Part shown: piece by piece, positions 1 through 8,413 of the stretch
How the letters are laid out: every line of letters begins with the position of its first letter
How positions within the stretch are numbered: the stretch's first letter is position 1
Assembly (NCBI RefSeq): GCF_003264935.1
Contig: NZ_QLOE01000004.1
Location: 1 to 64,000 of the forward strand
Length of the DNA: 64,000 nt
Source: Methanothermobacter tenebrarum
Lineage (GTDB): Archaea; Methanobacteriota; Methanobacteria; Methanobacteriales; DSM-23052
Reading direction: 5' to 3'
Notes under the pieces: model-generated
The model's database searches: none
The model's input: the letters and a program-made list of their open reading frames with translations, nothing else
Told to the model about the DNA's origin: nothing
Translations under genes and position numbers: made by a program

Positions 1-140
1 TGGCCTGTTTTTGACGCTTTGTCAGCTATTATTTTTGAAGCGTTTGAAACTTCATTGTATGTTAATTGGGCTGCTGAGGCGCTGTTGACCAGCACTAGTA
101 AAAATGCCAAGAAAACACCCAAATATAATACTCTCTTCAT
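1..140 (-). CDS. Secreted protein, N-terminus only (partial)
   Basis: Only the first 46 codons are in the window; the gene continues beyond the left edge. The ATG is the complement of 138-140. Residues 1-23 form a clear signal peptide: MKR, then a long hydrophobic core, then a small-residue SASA end. The mature part begins [12 protein letters not shown]. That start recalls the cell-wall-binding (pseudomurein-binding repeat) proteins of Methanobacteriales, but too little is visible to assign a family. A GGTG ribosome site lies just before the ATG and a TATA box lies about 38 bases upstream. Confidence 0.6.
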   Translation of the reverse strand, partial: MKRVLYLGVFLAFLLVLVNSASAAQLTYNEVSNASKIIADKASKTG

Positions 141-486
141 GATAACACCATAATCCCCCTATAAAACAAAACAAGTATATAAAGGTTACTGTTCTATGGG
201 GGTTTTTCAACAAGAAAAAAATTAAATAGTCCTTTTCATAAACAATTTTAAAAGAAAATGGCTAAAATAAAAAATACGACAAGCAAAAAGCGTTTACGAA
301 GACCTTCGATAAACCTTCCTATAATCCCTTAGCTCCCTATATCAGATGTTTTACACTTTCATGTTCTCATCCTTATTATTACCCTCTTCAATTGTTGCTA
401 TTTTTGTCATGGGGGTGCACAATAGCAAAAATTGGCTAAAAAAATGACATATGAACATCTTGCCCAAAGGTGATCTTTCTCATGAA
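141..486. other. Intergenic region with imperfect inverted repeat
   Basis: No convincing gene is visible in these 346 bases between the left-edge gene and the 3' end of the P-type ATPase gene. The right half holds a 13-base inverted repeat with one mismatch, AATTGTTGCTATT at 390-402 against AATAGCAAAAATT at 421-433, with an 18-base loop. It may end transcription of the ATPase gene or be an operator; this is inference. Confidence 0.4.
173..184 (-). promoter_or_regulatory. TATA box for the left-edge secreted protein
   Basis: On the minus strand this reads CTTTATATACTT, a good archaeal TATA box. Its centre is about 38 bases before the ATG, so transcription would start near 152 and leave a short leader of about a dozen bases. 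Confidence 0.5.
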
Positions 487-3213
487 TTATAAATGTCGGG
501 AAACTGCCTTTCGGGCTTCATCTGCTATAAAAACTATGGGGATGAATGACATTAAGTATGCCCATTCATTGAATCCGAGGGGTGCGGTTCCAAAAATAGG
601 CTGGAGTTGAGGAACATAAACTATGGATAATAATATTATAAGCTCGAATAGTATTCCCCAGATTATCCAACGATTCTTGAATAAGCCTATTTCAAAAACT
701 GATGATTTCATAGTCTGACATGTTAAAAGATTACCTACCTGGGCCATGACTATACCCGCGAAAACCATTGTAGTGGCCTTAAGGTATAACGGGTTAGTAA
801 AGGCTAATGGTTTTCCCAGTGTCCAGCCACCGTTATAGAGCACCCAAAAGTAGCCTGACATTACAAGAATGGCCTCTATAGCCCCGATGAACAAGTATCC
901 GCGGAGTATAACTGGTAGATTCAGGAGTCGTTCATGGGGTGGTCTTGGAGGTTTGTCCATAACATCGGCTTCAGGGGGGCTTCTGCCGAGTGCCAGTGCG
1001 GGTAAAGTGTCTGTTCCAAGGTCTATTGCAAGTATTTGCATTACAGTAATTGGGAGTGGTATTCCAAGCAAGACCATTAGGATGAATGGTACTATTTCAG
1101 CGGTTTCATGTGAAAAAATGTAGGTTATAAATTTTCTAATGTTCTCGTAGATGGTCCGTCCCTCTTTAACCGCTTTTACTATAGTGGCGAAGTTATCATC
1201 TATTAAAACCATGTCAGCAGCTTCTTTGGCCACGTCAGTCCCGCTTCCCATCGCAACACCTATATCGGCTTTTTTAAGGGCTGGGGCGTCGTTAACTCCG
1301 TCTCCTGTCATTGCTACTACTTCTCCTTCGCCTTCTAGGACCTTTGCTATGCGCATTTTATGTCCTGGGACGGTTCTTGCGAATATTATATTACTTTCTC
1401 TTTTTAGGAGATCTCTAAGTTCGTCATCTGACATTTTGTCCAATTCTTTCCCTTTTATTATATGGTAGTTTTCATCTGGGATTATCCCTATCTCCTTTGC
1501 TATTGCTGCTGCTGTTAGACCATAATCGCCGGTTATCATGATTATCTTGATACCTGCCCTTTGACATTCTCTAACAGCTTCTTTAACATTTTCACGTGGA
1601 GGGTCTTGGAGTGCTGTCATCCCTACTAGTATAAGATCTTTTTCGACATTATCTGGTTTGTAATCTTCTAGTTGGTCTGGAAGGTCTCTGTAGGCCATTG
1701 CAAGCATTCTGAAGCCTTGAGATGCGAGTTCGTCATGGATTTTTAATATTTCTTTTCTTTTTTCGGTGGTTAGTGGTTCTGGTTTTCCATCAACTGATAT
1801 CCATTTTGAGAGAGAGATTATTCTTTTTGGGGCGCCTTTCACATATGCGACTTTTTTATGAGGTTTCTGGTGTATTGATGTCATCATTTTCCTCTTGGAG
1901 TCAAATGGGAGTTCTGTTATTCTTGGAATCTTCTTCATTTCTTGGTCGCGGTCAAAGCCTATCTTCTTGGCGGCTACTAGTAACGCAGCTTCTGTAGGAT
2001 CTCCTATAATGTGCCATTCACCACCATCTTGTATTAGTTTAGCGTCATTACAGAATGATGCTGCCCTCATAAGCAGTTTTATTTCGCGCATATCCTTGTG
2101 GGTGAGGGATTTACCATCCCATATAAATTTTCCTTTCGGTTCATAGCCTGTTCCTGTTACATCGATTATCTTGTAGGGTACCCATACTTTGCGTACTGTC
2201 ATCTCATTACGGGTTAATGTGCCTGTTTTATCTGTGCATATTATGGTGGTGGAGCCAAGGGTTTCGACACTGGATAATCTTTTTATGAGAGCGTTATCTT
2301 TTACCATTTTGCGAGCAGAAGTCGCGAGGGACAATGTAACAGTTGGAAGCAATCCTTCGGGCACGTTAGCCACCATTAGCCCGATTGCGAAAATAAATGC
2401 TAAACTAGGTGGTAACCTTATAATGTAGAGGTTGACTATGAATAGTATTATGCCCATTATGATTGCGATGATTGCTATTATCCTTGCAACACCTGCTATT
2501 TGTTTTTGCAAGGGACTTGGTTCTTCTTTAACTTCTTGTGTTAATTCGGCTATTTTACTAAATTCTGTATTTTCACCGGTGCGGTATACTATTGCTTTGC
2601 CGGAACCCGCGGTTATGCTTGTACCAGCAAATATTAGGTTGGGTGTTTCGACATAATTGTCATATTCTTCTACTGGATGGGATACTTTTCGCACTGGCTT
2701 GGATTCTCCGGTTAGTGTTGAATTGTCAACTTTTAGTTCGTGTGCTTCGATGAGCCTAGCATCTGCTGGTACATTATCCCCTTCTTCTAGGATTAAAAGG
2801 TCTCCTGGGACAATGTTCTCGGCCAATGTTTCGAATTCTTCACCGTCCCTTATAACCTTTGCTTTTAAGGGTAGAATCTCTTTAAGGGCCTCGGCTGCTT
2901 TTTCGGCTTCATATTCTTGCCAGAAGCTGAAAATGGCATTGATGATAATAACGGAGATTATGGCAACTCCTAACTGTGGAGTGCCTGATATAAAGGCAAG
3001 GAAACTAGCAGCCCATAAAATCAGGGCTAGGATATTGTATAGGTTCTCTAGGAAATTGAATATAATAGGTTTCTTTTTAACTTCTTTTAATTTGTTGGGC
3101 CCATATTTTTTTAGGCGTTTTTCGGCCTCTGAATGGCTTAGACCATTTTTTGTTGTTTTTAATTTTTTTAGGACTTCTTCTTCAGGTAATTGATATATTT
3201 TCATATTTTTCAC
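487..3213 (-). CDS. P-type cation-transporting ATPase (P2 type)
   Basis: This integral membrane pump couples ATP hydrolysis to cation transport. All P2 landmarks are present: an N-terminal cation ATPase domain (residues 5-75), the actuator TGES at 168-171, PEGL in M4 at 285-288, the phosphorylated aspartate in DKTGT at 328-332, the hinge TGDGVNDAP and a C-terminal six-helix block. At 908 residues it is of normal length. The stretch around PEGL (VANVPEGLLPTVTLSLA) and M6 (IDLGTDTLPALALG) resemble Na+/K+-ATPase-type sequences more than SERCA. The true ion, whether Na+, K+ or Ca2+, cannot be read from sequence. The start at 3213 is GTG. An ATG three codons downstream (3204), with GTGA five bases before it, is at least as likely. 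Confidence 0.9.
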   Translation of the reverse strand: MKNMKIYQLPEEEVLKKLKTTKNGLSHSEAEKRLKKYGPNKLKEVKKKPIIFNFLENLYNILALILWAASFLAFISGTPQLGVAIISVIIINAIFSFWQEYEAEKAAEALKEILPLKAKVIRDGEEFETLAENIVPGDLLILEEGDNVPADARLIEAHELKVDNSTLTGESKPVRKVSHPVEEYDNYVETPNLIFAGTSITAGSGKAIVYRTGENTEFSKIAELTQEVKEEPSPLQKQIAGVARIIAIIAIIMGIILFIVNLYIIRLPPSLAFIFAIGLMVANVPEGLLPTVTLSLATSARKMVKDNALIKRLSSVETLGSTTIICTDKTGTLTRNEMTVRKVWVPYKIIDVTGTGYEPKGKFIWDGKSLTHKDMREIKLLMRAASFCNDAKLIQDGGEWHIIGDPTEAALLVAAKKIGFDRDQEMKKIPRITELPFDSKRKMMTSIHQKPHKKVAYVKGAPKRIISLSKWISVDGKPEPLTTEKRKEILKIHDELASQGFRMLAMAYRDLPDQLEDYKPDNVEKDLILVGMTALQDPPRENVKEAVRECQRAGIKIIMITGDYGLTAAAIAKEIGIIPDENYHIIKGKELDKMSDDELRDLLKRESNIIFARTVPGHKMRIAKVLEGEGEVVAMTGDGVNDAPALKKADIGVAMGSGTDVAKEAADMVLIDDNFATIVKAVKEGRTIYENIRKFITYIFSHETAEIVPFILMVLLGIPLPITVMQILAIDLGTDTLPALALGRSPPEADVMDKPPRPPHERLLNLPVILRGYLFIGAIEAILVMSGYFWVLYNGGWTLGKPLAFTNPLYLKATTMVFAGIVMAQVGNLLTCQTMKSSVFEIGLFKNRWIIWGILFELIILLSIVYVPQLQPIFGTAPLGFNEWAYLMSFIPIVFIADEARKAVSRHL

Positions 3214-3239
3214 TTGAAATGCATCTCTTATTTATGGGT

Positions 3240-4451
3240 TTATTTGCATATTATGGTTATTATATCTCTATCTTGGAGTTTGTAGTCTGAGGCTATTCTC
3301 ATTTTTTTCCGGGCATCTATTGCATGCATGAAAGAATCTCCTATTTCAGTATGTATTAAATATGCGAGGTCACGGGGTTTAGAGCCTCTGGGGATGAGAA
3401 ATGCGTCTGGTAATATGTTACCTTCTTTGTCTGATAATTTATGTTCGTCCTCTACTGGGTAGACTACTATCATGTCAAGTAGGTCGAACACTGCCCTGTT
3501 AAGGGCTTCTTGTATACCTGTACTCCCATAAACTTTTAAAACATTTTCTCTTATGTATTCAAGTGCACTTAATTGCTTTTTGGTGAGTTTACCCTCATCT
3601 AATATCTTGAAATCACCATCACCTGGCGTATAGTCTATTAGACCAGCCTTGGCAGCTCTTTTCAGTGCCAATTCAGCCTCTGCAGATGTTGGGACAACAT
3701 TAGGATACTTCTCCTTTAATCTTTCTATGTTCTCCCGTGCAGATGCCATGTCGGCCTTATTTGCAACTATAAGACTGGGTTTCGCGATTTTGAGAAGTTC
3801 GTCCACGAATACAAGCAAATCTTCGTTACTCCATGAATGGTAGTCTTTTCCAACCTTTCTTGAAGCTTCGATAACATCCTCAACACTCACACCTACACCT
3901 GAAAGTTGTTCATAGATAACCTTTGCCATGTCGATCTTCTCAGAGGTTGCCTTTCTAATCAATCGATCCCAGTTTTTACCTATTATACCATAAAGCCACA
4001 TAAGAATTTCTTTTTCGAGAAATTCAACATCCTTGATGGGATCATAACTCCCCGGTTCTACTGGTCTCCCTTCTTCATCGGTAGAACCAGAAGCATCTAC
4101 CACATGGAGAAAAACACTAGCTTGTCTTAGATCATCAAGGAACTTATTCCCAAGTCCCCTACCCTCATGGGCTCCTGGAACGAGACCAGCAACATCTATA
4201 AGTTCGACGGGTATGAAACGAACACCATCTTCACAAATGGAATTTTTAGGATTACATTTTATATTGAATTCTTTACATGGGCACTGTGAAGTTACATATG
4301 CCACTCCCCTGTTCGAATCTATAGTAGTGAAAGGATATGATGCAACTTCTGCTTTTGAAAGAGTAGCTGCATTAAAAAACGAAGATTTACCTACATTAGG
4401 TTTTCCTGTAATCCCAATCTCTATCATCATACCACACACTAAAAAATTCAT
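3240..4451 (-). CDS. YchF/OLA1-like GTP-binding protein with TGS domain
   Basis: This is an Obg-family nucleotide-binding protein, cytosolic and probably ribosome-associated. The P-loop GKPNVGKSS, switch [11 protein letters not shown] and the base-recognition NKAD are all present, and the C-terminus ends in a TGS-type domain. A cysteine-rich insert between G1 and G3 ([12 protein letters not shown]) is typical of the archaeal branch. Bacterial YchF prefers ATP, but the intact NKAD here suggests GTP. The upstream ATG gives MNFLVCGMM; the second ATG pair at about 4430 would give MMIEIGITG, the usual family start, so the first seven residues are doubtful. It is divergent from cbiE. Confidence 0.88.
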   Translation of the reverse strand: MNFLVCGMMIEIGITGKPNVGKSSFFNAATLSKAEVASYPFTTIDSNRGVAYVTSQCPCKEFNIKCNPKNSICEDGVRFIPVELIDVAGLVPGAHEGRGLGNKFLDDLRQASVFLHVVDASGSTDEEGRPVEPGSYDPIKDVEFLEKEILMWLYGIIGKNWDRLIRKATSEKIDMAKVIYEQLSGVGVSVEDVIEASRKVGKDYHSWSNEDLLVFVDELLKIAKPSLIVANKADMASARENIERLKEKYPNVVPTSAEAELALKRAAKAGLIDYTPGDGDFKILDEGKLTKKQLSALEYIRENVLKVYGSTGIQEALNRAVFDLLDMIVVYPVEDEHKLSDKEGNILPDAFLIPRGSKPRDLAYLIHTEIGDSFMHAIDARKKMRIASDYKLQDRDIITIICK

Positions 4452-4540
4452 CCAAACTATTTTCCCCTTACCTAAATAATATAAGATGTGTGCTTAAATA
4501 TAAAATTAGCACATGAAAAATTAAAGGGAGGATTTCTTCA

Positions 4541-5167
4541 GTGGTACTATATCTTGTGGGGGCCGGGCCAGGATCACCAGATTTTGTAACACCAGCAGCG
4601 AAAAAAGCGGTTAAAAAATCTGACCTAGTCGTTGGAAGTGAAAGAGTCCTAAAATTATTTGATGAAAAAAAGGAAAAGATAACACTTAATGGTGAAAATG
4701 TCAAGGAAAGATTAGAAGAGGCTGTTAAAAGAGCTTCTAAAGGCGAGACGGTTTCAATCATTTCAACAGGGGATCCTGGATTTTCAGGCGTCTTAAATCC
4801 AGTTAATGAAATCATGAAAAAACTTGATATAGAAGTTGATGTTCAAGTTATCCCTGGTATCAGTTCAATCCAATTGTGCGCGGCCCGACTATTACTACCA
4901 TGGAACAATGCAGATATCTTAACATTACATGGAAGAAAAGATGATGGAATACTCAAAGTCATTGACAATGGAAGACCCACAATCATATTACCATCAAAAA
5001 ATCCTAGTGAAACAGCATCATTCCTAATAAAAAACGGCGTAGATCCCCAGAGAAAAGTTGCAATATGTGAAAGGCTAAGTTACCCTGATGAACGAGTCAT
5101 GAGAATAAAACTAAAAGATGTTAAAAATTCAAAGTTCAGTTACATGTGTGTCATGGTGATATATTAG
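4541..5167 (+). CDS. cbiE: Cobalt-precorrin-7 (C5)-methyltransferase CbiE
   Basis: It uses SAM to methylate the corrin ring in anaerobic cobalamin synthesis. The N-terminus has the tetrapyrrole methylase signature LVGAGPGSPDFVT, and STGDPGFSG and PGISSIQLCAARL follow in the expected order. At 208 residues it is CbiE only; the CbiT half of bacterial CbiET/CobL is not fused. The start is GTG at 4541, set by GGGAGGA 8-14 bases upstream. No other corrin biosynthesis gene is adjacent, although a cobalt/nickel transporter lies about 10 kb to the right. Confidence 0.88.
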   Translation: MVLYLVGAGPGSPDFVTPAAKKAVKKSDLVVGSERVLKLFDEKKEKITLNGENVKERLEEAVKRASKGETVSIISTGDPGFSGVLNPVNEIMKKLDIEVDVQVIPGISSIQLCAARLLLPWNNADILTLHGRKDDGILKVIDNGRPTIILPSKNPSETASFLIKNGVDPQRKVAICERLSYPDERVMRIKLKDVKNSKFSYMCVMVIY

Positions 5168-5193
5168 GAGACATCCAATTTCAATTATCTCTT

Positions 5194-5820
5194 TCATTTT
5201 TTTAGATTTGGTTCGACAATTAACAAACGTCCTATTTTTGACTCTCTCTGATTTTCTTCGTTCAACTCTTCAGAGCAAAAAAGATGGATTTTTCCCTAAT
5301 TTAAAAATTTGCTCGATTGACATCCTAGTTTTTTGTGACTTCAATGTTGGAGGGCTAGTTTTTAGATGGTCTACCTTTTAATTTGAAAAGCGAATAATAG
5401 TCTTGCCTTGTATTTGAATGTTTAGAGCGATTTTCCACTAAATAATAGAAACTTGAGTCTTTTGAACTCATTTTCAACCACTTCTATGGCCTTTTTCTTA
5501 TTCAGTTGGTGTTGAATGTTCTGTAAAATCCAATAAAAGTAGACTTGCGAGTCAGTTCCACTCTGTATATGTCTACCATATTCTCATGGAGGGTAGAAGA
5601 CTTTTTTTGTTTACTGAACCATTATTTGGCAGATATCCCTTTGAATGGATAGGAATTCGCTTGGCTTGATGGGGGCATCCCCTTTCTTAAGTGGGCTATG
5701 ATTATCTTTAAGGTAATTGGATAATCTTGGAAAGTGAGAGCTTTCATCAGCTACTGATATGCTTTGTCTCCCACGCGAGTAGAATTTTTCATTGAAACAT
5801 GAAATTATACTTTACTTTGT
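5194..5820 (-). pseudogene. Decayed reading frame, family not recognised
   Basis: One minus-strand frame reads through protein-like segments separated by in-frame stops. Segment A (about 5614-5820) has charged, helix-like text such as SRGRQSISVADESSHF and DAPIKPSEFLSIQRDI. Segment B (5425-5583) includes DSQVYFYWILQNIQHQLN and ends KRLKFLLFSGKSL. Segment C (5197-5270) includes EELNEENQRESKIGRLL. Stops occur at 5611-5613, 5584-5586, 5422-5424 and several more between B and C. That three patches share the same frame argues for an old gene rather than chance. I cannot name the family; a transposase or accessory DNA protein is possible but not supported by any motif. Confidence 0.35.
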
Positions 5821-5853
5821 TATCTTATTTTTTTGACTGAGTATTATATCAAA

Positions 5854-5863
5854 ATATTTAAAT
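5854..5863 (+). promoter_or_regulatory. TATA box of the DUF169 operon; likely leaderless start
   Basis: ATATTTAAAT at 5854-5863 lies about 26-30 bases before the ATG at 5886. There is no Shine-Dalgarno sequence before that ATG, so the transcript probably begins at or within a few bases of the start codon. Confidence 0.5.
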
Positions 5864-5885
5864 GTATAAAATTATAAGTTAGTTT

Positions 5886-6602
5886 ATGGTATGTGAAGAT
5901 GCTACTAGACTTCGTACTATCCTTGGATTAGAAGCATCACCAGTAGGTGTTAAATTCATCAAAGATAAGATGCCAGAGAATGCTAAGGTATTGAAAAAAC
6001 ACAGATATTGTCAAGGTGTCATGAAAGCAAGAAAAGGAGAAGAAGTATTGCTCCCAGGAGATGAAATTTCTTGTCCGGCAGCAGCACATGTATTCGGATT
6101 CAAGGAACTCCCAAAGAAACTCGAGGAAGGCCGTGGACTCGTTGGTTTCGGGATAGTTGATAAACCAGATACAGGCGCTAAAATGTTCCAGGGCATGAAA
6201 AAGTTAAAAAGGGGATTCTGTAATGCAATATATCTTTACCCCCTCGATAAAGTTGATGAAGGACCCAATGTGGTCATTGTAGAAGATCTTCCAGAAAGAC
6301 TCATGTGGATAGCCCTAGCATACCTAAATCTTCTAGGCGGTGAAAGGATAAGAAGCTCCACAGCAGTTCTCCAAGCAGTCTGTGTGGATTCGACAATAAT
6401 CCCCTTCCTAGAATCAAAACTTAACATGACCTATGGATGCTACGGATGCAGAGAAGCAACAGACATCAAAACAGAAGAAGCCATACTAGGCTTTCCAGGA
6501 AAAATACTCCCCAGGATAGTTGAAAAATTAGAATATTTAAAAGAAAAGGCCATACCACGGGCCAGAGCAAAAAAAGCTTTTAAATCGCTTGAAAGGAGAT
6601 GA
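5886..6602 (+). CDS. DUF169 family protein
   Basis: This 238-residue soluble protein belongs by eye to DUF169, a family common in anaerobes and usually of unknown function. Features are the N-terminal VGVKFIKDKMPENA, a cysteine at about 42 in RYCQGVMKARKG, a cysteine at 63 in SCPAAAHVFGF, and a C-terminal CYGCREATD followed by ILGFPG. The repeated cysteines suggest metal or cofactor binding (inference). It is followed after four bases by a ferredoxin and then an Hsp20-like gene, so the three look like one operon. The start lacks an SD and fits a leaderless mRNA. Confidence 0.78.
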   Translation: MVCEDATRLRTILGLEASPVGVKFIKDKMPENAKVLKKHRYCQGVMKARKGEEVLLPGDEISCPAAAHVFGFKELPKKLEEGRGLVGFGIVDKPDTGAKMFQGMKKLKRGFCNAIYLYPLDKVDEGPNVVIVEDLPERLMWIALAYLNLLGGERIRSSTAVLQAVCVDSTIIPFLESKLNMTYGCYGCREATDIKTEEAILGFPGKILPRIVEKLEYLKEKAIPRARAKKAFKSLERR

Positions 6603-6606
6603 TAGC

Positions 6607-6918
6607 ATGGCATGGTTTGCAGGTGTTCCACGGGAAGAAATAGAATGGTATCCTACCATAGACCCTGAAAAATGCCTGAAATGTGGAATGTGCATGAATT
6701 GCGGACAAAATGTTTATAAATGGACCAAGGACGGGCCAGTGGTTGCACAACCTTACAAATGTGTTGTTGGTTGCACAACCTGCGAAACACTTTGTCAAGG
6801 AGAAGCAATAAGCTTCCCAGACAAGCAAAAACTCCGTGAATTCTACGAGGAACATGGTATCTGGGCAAAAGTCAAAAAAGAACTCAAAAAAGAAGGTAAA
6901 TTAGAGCCCCAAGAATAA
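6607..6918 (+). CDS. 4Fe-4S ferredoxin-type protein
   Basis: This small iron-sulfur protein (103 residues) has two cysteine clusters. The first is CLKCGMCMNCG and the second is CVVGCTTCETLCQG, which fits a dicluster fold with irregular spacing. The rest (WYPTIDPEKC at the front, a lysine-rich tail) has no other domain. AGGAGAT at 6594-6600 sets the ATG at 6607; a TTG at 6589 overlapping the upstream gene is less likely. It sits between a DUF169 gene and an Hsp20-like gene, so it may pass electrons to or from the DUF169 protein (inference). Confidence 0.8.
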   Translation: MAWFAGVPREEIEWYPTIDPEKCLKCGMCMNCGQNVYKWTKDGPVVAQPYKCVVGCTTCETLCQGEAISFPDKQKLREFYEEHGIWAKVKKELKKEGKLEPQE

Positions 6919-6929
6919 AGGAAGGCAAA

Positions 6930-7217
6930 ATGATGAAACTTACATATATCCCAGCAGCTTACATAACCCATTCCAAAGGCAAATACAATATAACAATAGA
7001 GCTGCCAGGAGTTAAAAAAGAGAATATAAACCTTGAAATCACAGAACAAGGATTCTGTTTAAATGCAAAAGGCGCAAATTTCAGATACAGTGGTTGCTGG
7101 GCGCTCGCCCATAGAGTAAACCCAGAAGATGTGAAGGCTAAATTCGAGAACGGACTACTAACTATAAAAATAGGGTTAAAAGAGCCGCTTGAAGGCCGTA
7201 AAATCGAAATCAGATAA
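6930..7217 (+). CDS. Hsp20/alpha-crystallin-like protein
   Basis: At 95 residues this is a nearly bare alpha-crystallin domain. YNITIELPGVKKENINLEI is the typical beta2-beta3 strand pair and FENGLLTIKIGLKEP matches the conserved A-x-x-x-n-GvL element in modified form. A long N-terminal arm and the C-terminal I-x-I motif needed for large oligomers are missing; the tail ends KIEIR. It may therefore be a small chaperone or a binding module for its operon partners (DUF169 and ferredoxin). The ATG at 6930 follows AGGAAGG. Confidence 0.72.
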   Translation: MMKLTYIPAAYITHSKGKYNITIELPGVKKENINLEITEQGFCLNAKGANFRYSGCWALAHRVNPEDVKAKFENGLLTIKIGLKEPLEGRKIEIR

Positions 7218-7243
7218 ATTGGTCAATTAATTTCTTTCTTTTT

Positions 7244-8401
7244 TTAGAACATTAGTAGGATGCCCCGGCCTGTGCCCCATATTATGCTAATTGCCAATAC
7301 TAAGATGACGAATACTGAAACAGAACTTACAATATGATCTACTAAATTATTGGGTAGTTTGGATTTTAAAAGTTCCTCGAACATTAGACCCCCGTCGAGT
7401 GGCTTTGCAGGTAGTAGATTCACCGTCCCCACTGCGAAATTGAGTATTGAAATCCAGAAGAACAAATCTTGGAGGTAGAGGAGTAAAGTTGGGATTTCAT
7501 CTCCCCATATCGATTTTATGGGCTCCTTCACTTCAAAGTTATTAGTGCTTCTTATACCAATATAGGGTCTGCTTGCATTATTTGGGTTTCTTGAGGTCTT
7601 TAAATTGAAGATACCTTGATCTGTTTGTATTGTTATAACTTCCCCAATCTTTATATCCTTTAAAACCTTCTCATAATTGGTCAGATTATTAGTAGGCTTG
7701 CCATTGATACTTTTTATCACCATACCATCTTTTAGCACGTGACTGGCTGGACTCCCTGGTACCACACTTTTTATTTGCACGCCATCTATCTCAAAGGTTG
7801 AGGGCACGGCATAGGATGAAATGCCAACAAATACGAGTAGGCATAAAAATGCTATTATAAGGTTTGCGATGGATCCTGCTGCGTATATTCTCAGCCTTGG
7901 GAGCCTCTTTAACTTTTTAATATCATCTTCATCTGGTTCTACGAAAGCCCCTGGTATTATTGCAAGTAAGAGTAGGCCAATGGATTTTATTTTCACCCCT
8001 TCGACCCTTGCCAGTATCCCATGTGCAAATTCATGCACTATTATTACGATTACTAGTCCTATCAGTCCATATGATAATGGGACGAATAGGGGGCTTCCTG
8101 GGATATCCACTCCTGGGACGATTAAAGATGCTTGTGGTTGCACGAAAATGTCCTTGAGGGATGCTATGATGGCATATAACATGTAGAACATGAAAAAGAA
8201 GGCTATGGGAATGCCTATATTCACGCTCCATTTCCAGAATCTAGAATACCTTTGGGCTATCCTATCAATAAGACATCTCATCCTCTTTGTTTTGCGCATG
8301 AGGAGGGGTCCATAAACTTCAATCTTTAATTTTTTCCTGAATAATAATGCTAAAGTCCATATGAGTACAAAAACGATCCCATAGAATAATAGAATATCCA
8401 T
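7244..8401 (-). CDS. Site-2-protease-type membrane metalloprotease (M50)
   Basis: This is an intramembrane zinc protease. The catalytic HEFAH is at residues 123-127 inside a hydrophobic helix, and the third zinc ligand motif NLLPAKPLDGG lies near residue 330. Between them is a PDZ-like domain (VVPGSPASHVLKDGMVIKSI). Several other hydrophobic segments flank these. Its 385 residues fit archaeal S2P proteins. It is convergent with the Hsp20-like gene and lies 12 bases downstream of moeA on the same strand, so it is probably co-transcribed with moeA. The substrate is unknown. Confidence 0.88.
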   Translation of the reverse strand: MDILLFYGIVFVLIWTLALLFRKKLKIEVYGPLLMRKTKRMRCLIDRIAQRYSRFWKWSVNIGIPIAFFFMFYMLYAIIASLKDIFVQPQASLIVPGVDIPGSPLFVPLSYGLIGLVIVIIVHEFAHGILARVEGVKIKSIGLLLLAIIPGAFVEPDEDDIKKLKRLPRLRIYAAGSIANLIIAFLCLLVFVGISSYAVPSTFEIDGVQIKSVVPGSPASHVLKDGMVIKSINGKPTNNLTNYEKVLKDIKIGEVITIQTDQGIFNLKTSRNPNNASRPYIGIRSTNNFEVKEPIKSIWGDEIPTLLLYLQDLFFWISILNFAVGTVNLLPAKPLDGGLMFEELLKSKLPNNLVDHIVSSVSVFVILVLAISIIWGTGRGILLMF

Positions 8402-8413
8402 AACCCTTACACC

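Larger units (their letters stand above)
5168..5885. other. Gene-poor intergenic region
   Basis: These 718 bases have no intact gene. The minus strand carries fragments of one decayed reading frame (see the pseudogene entry), and the right end carries the promoter of the DUF169 operon. I see no tRNA, rRNA, CRISPR repeat or insertion-sequence end. Confidence 0.6.

Noticed and set aside
5194-5820. Calling the decayed frame a transposase or insertion sequence
   Set aside because: No terminal inverted repeats, target duplication or DDE-type motif could be seen.
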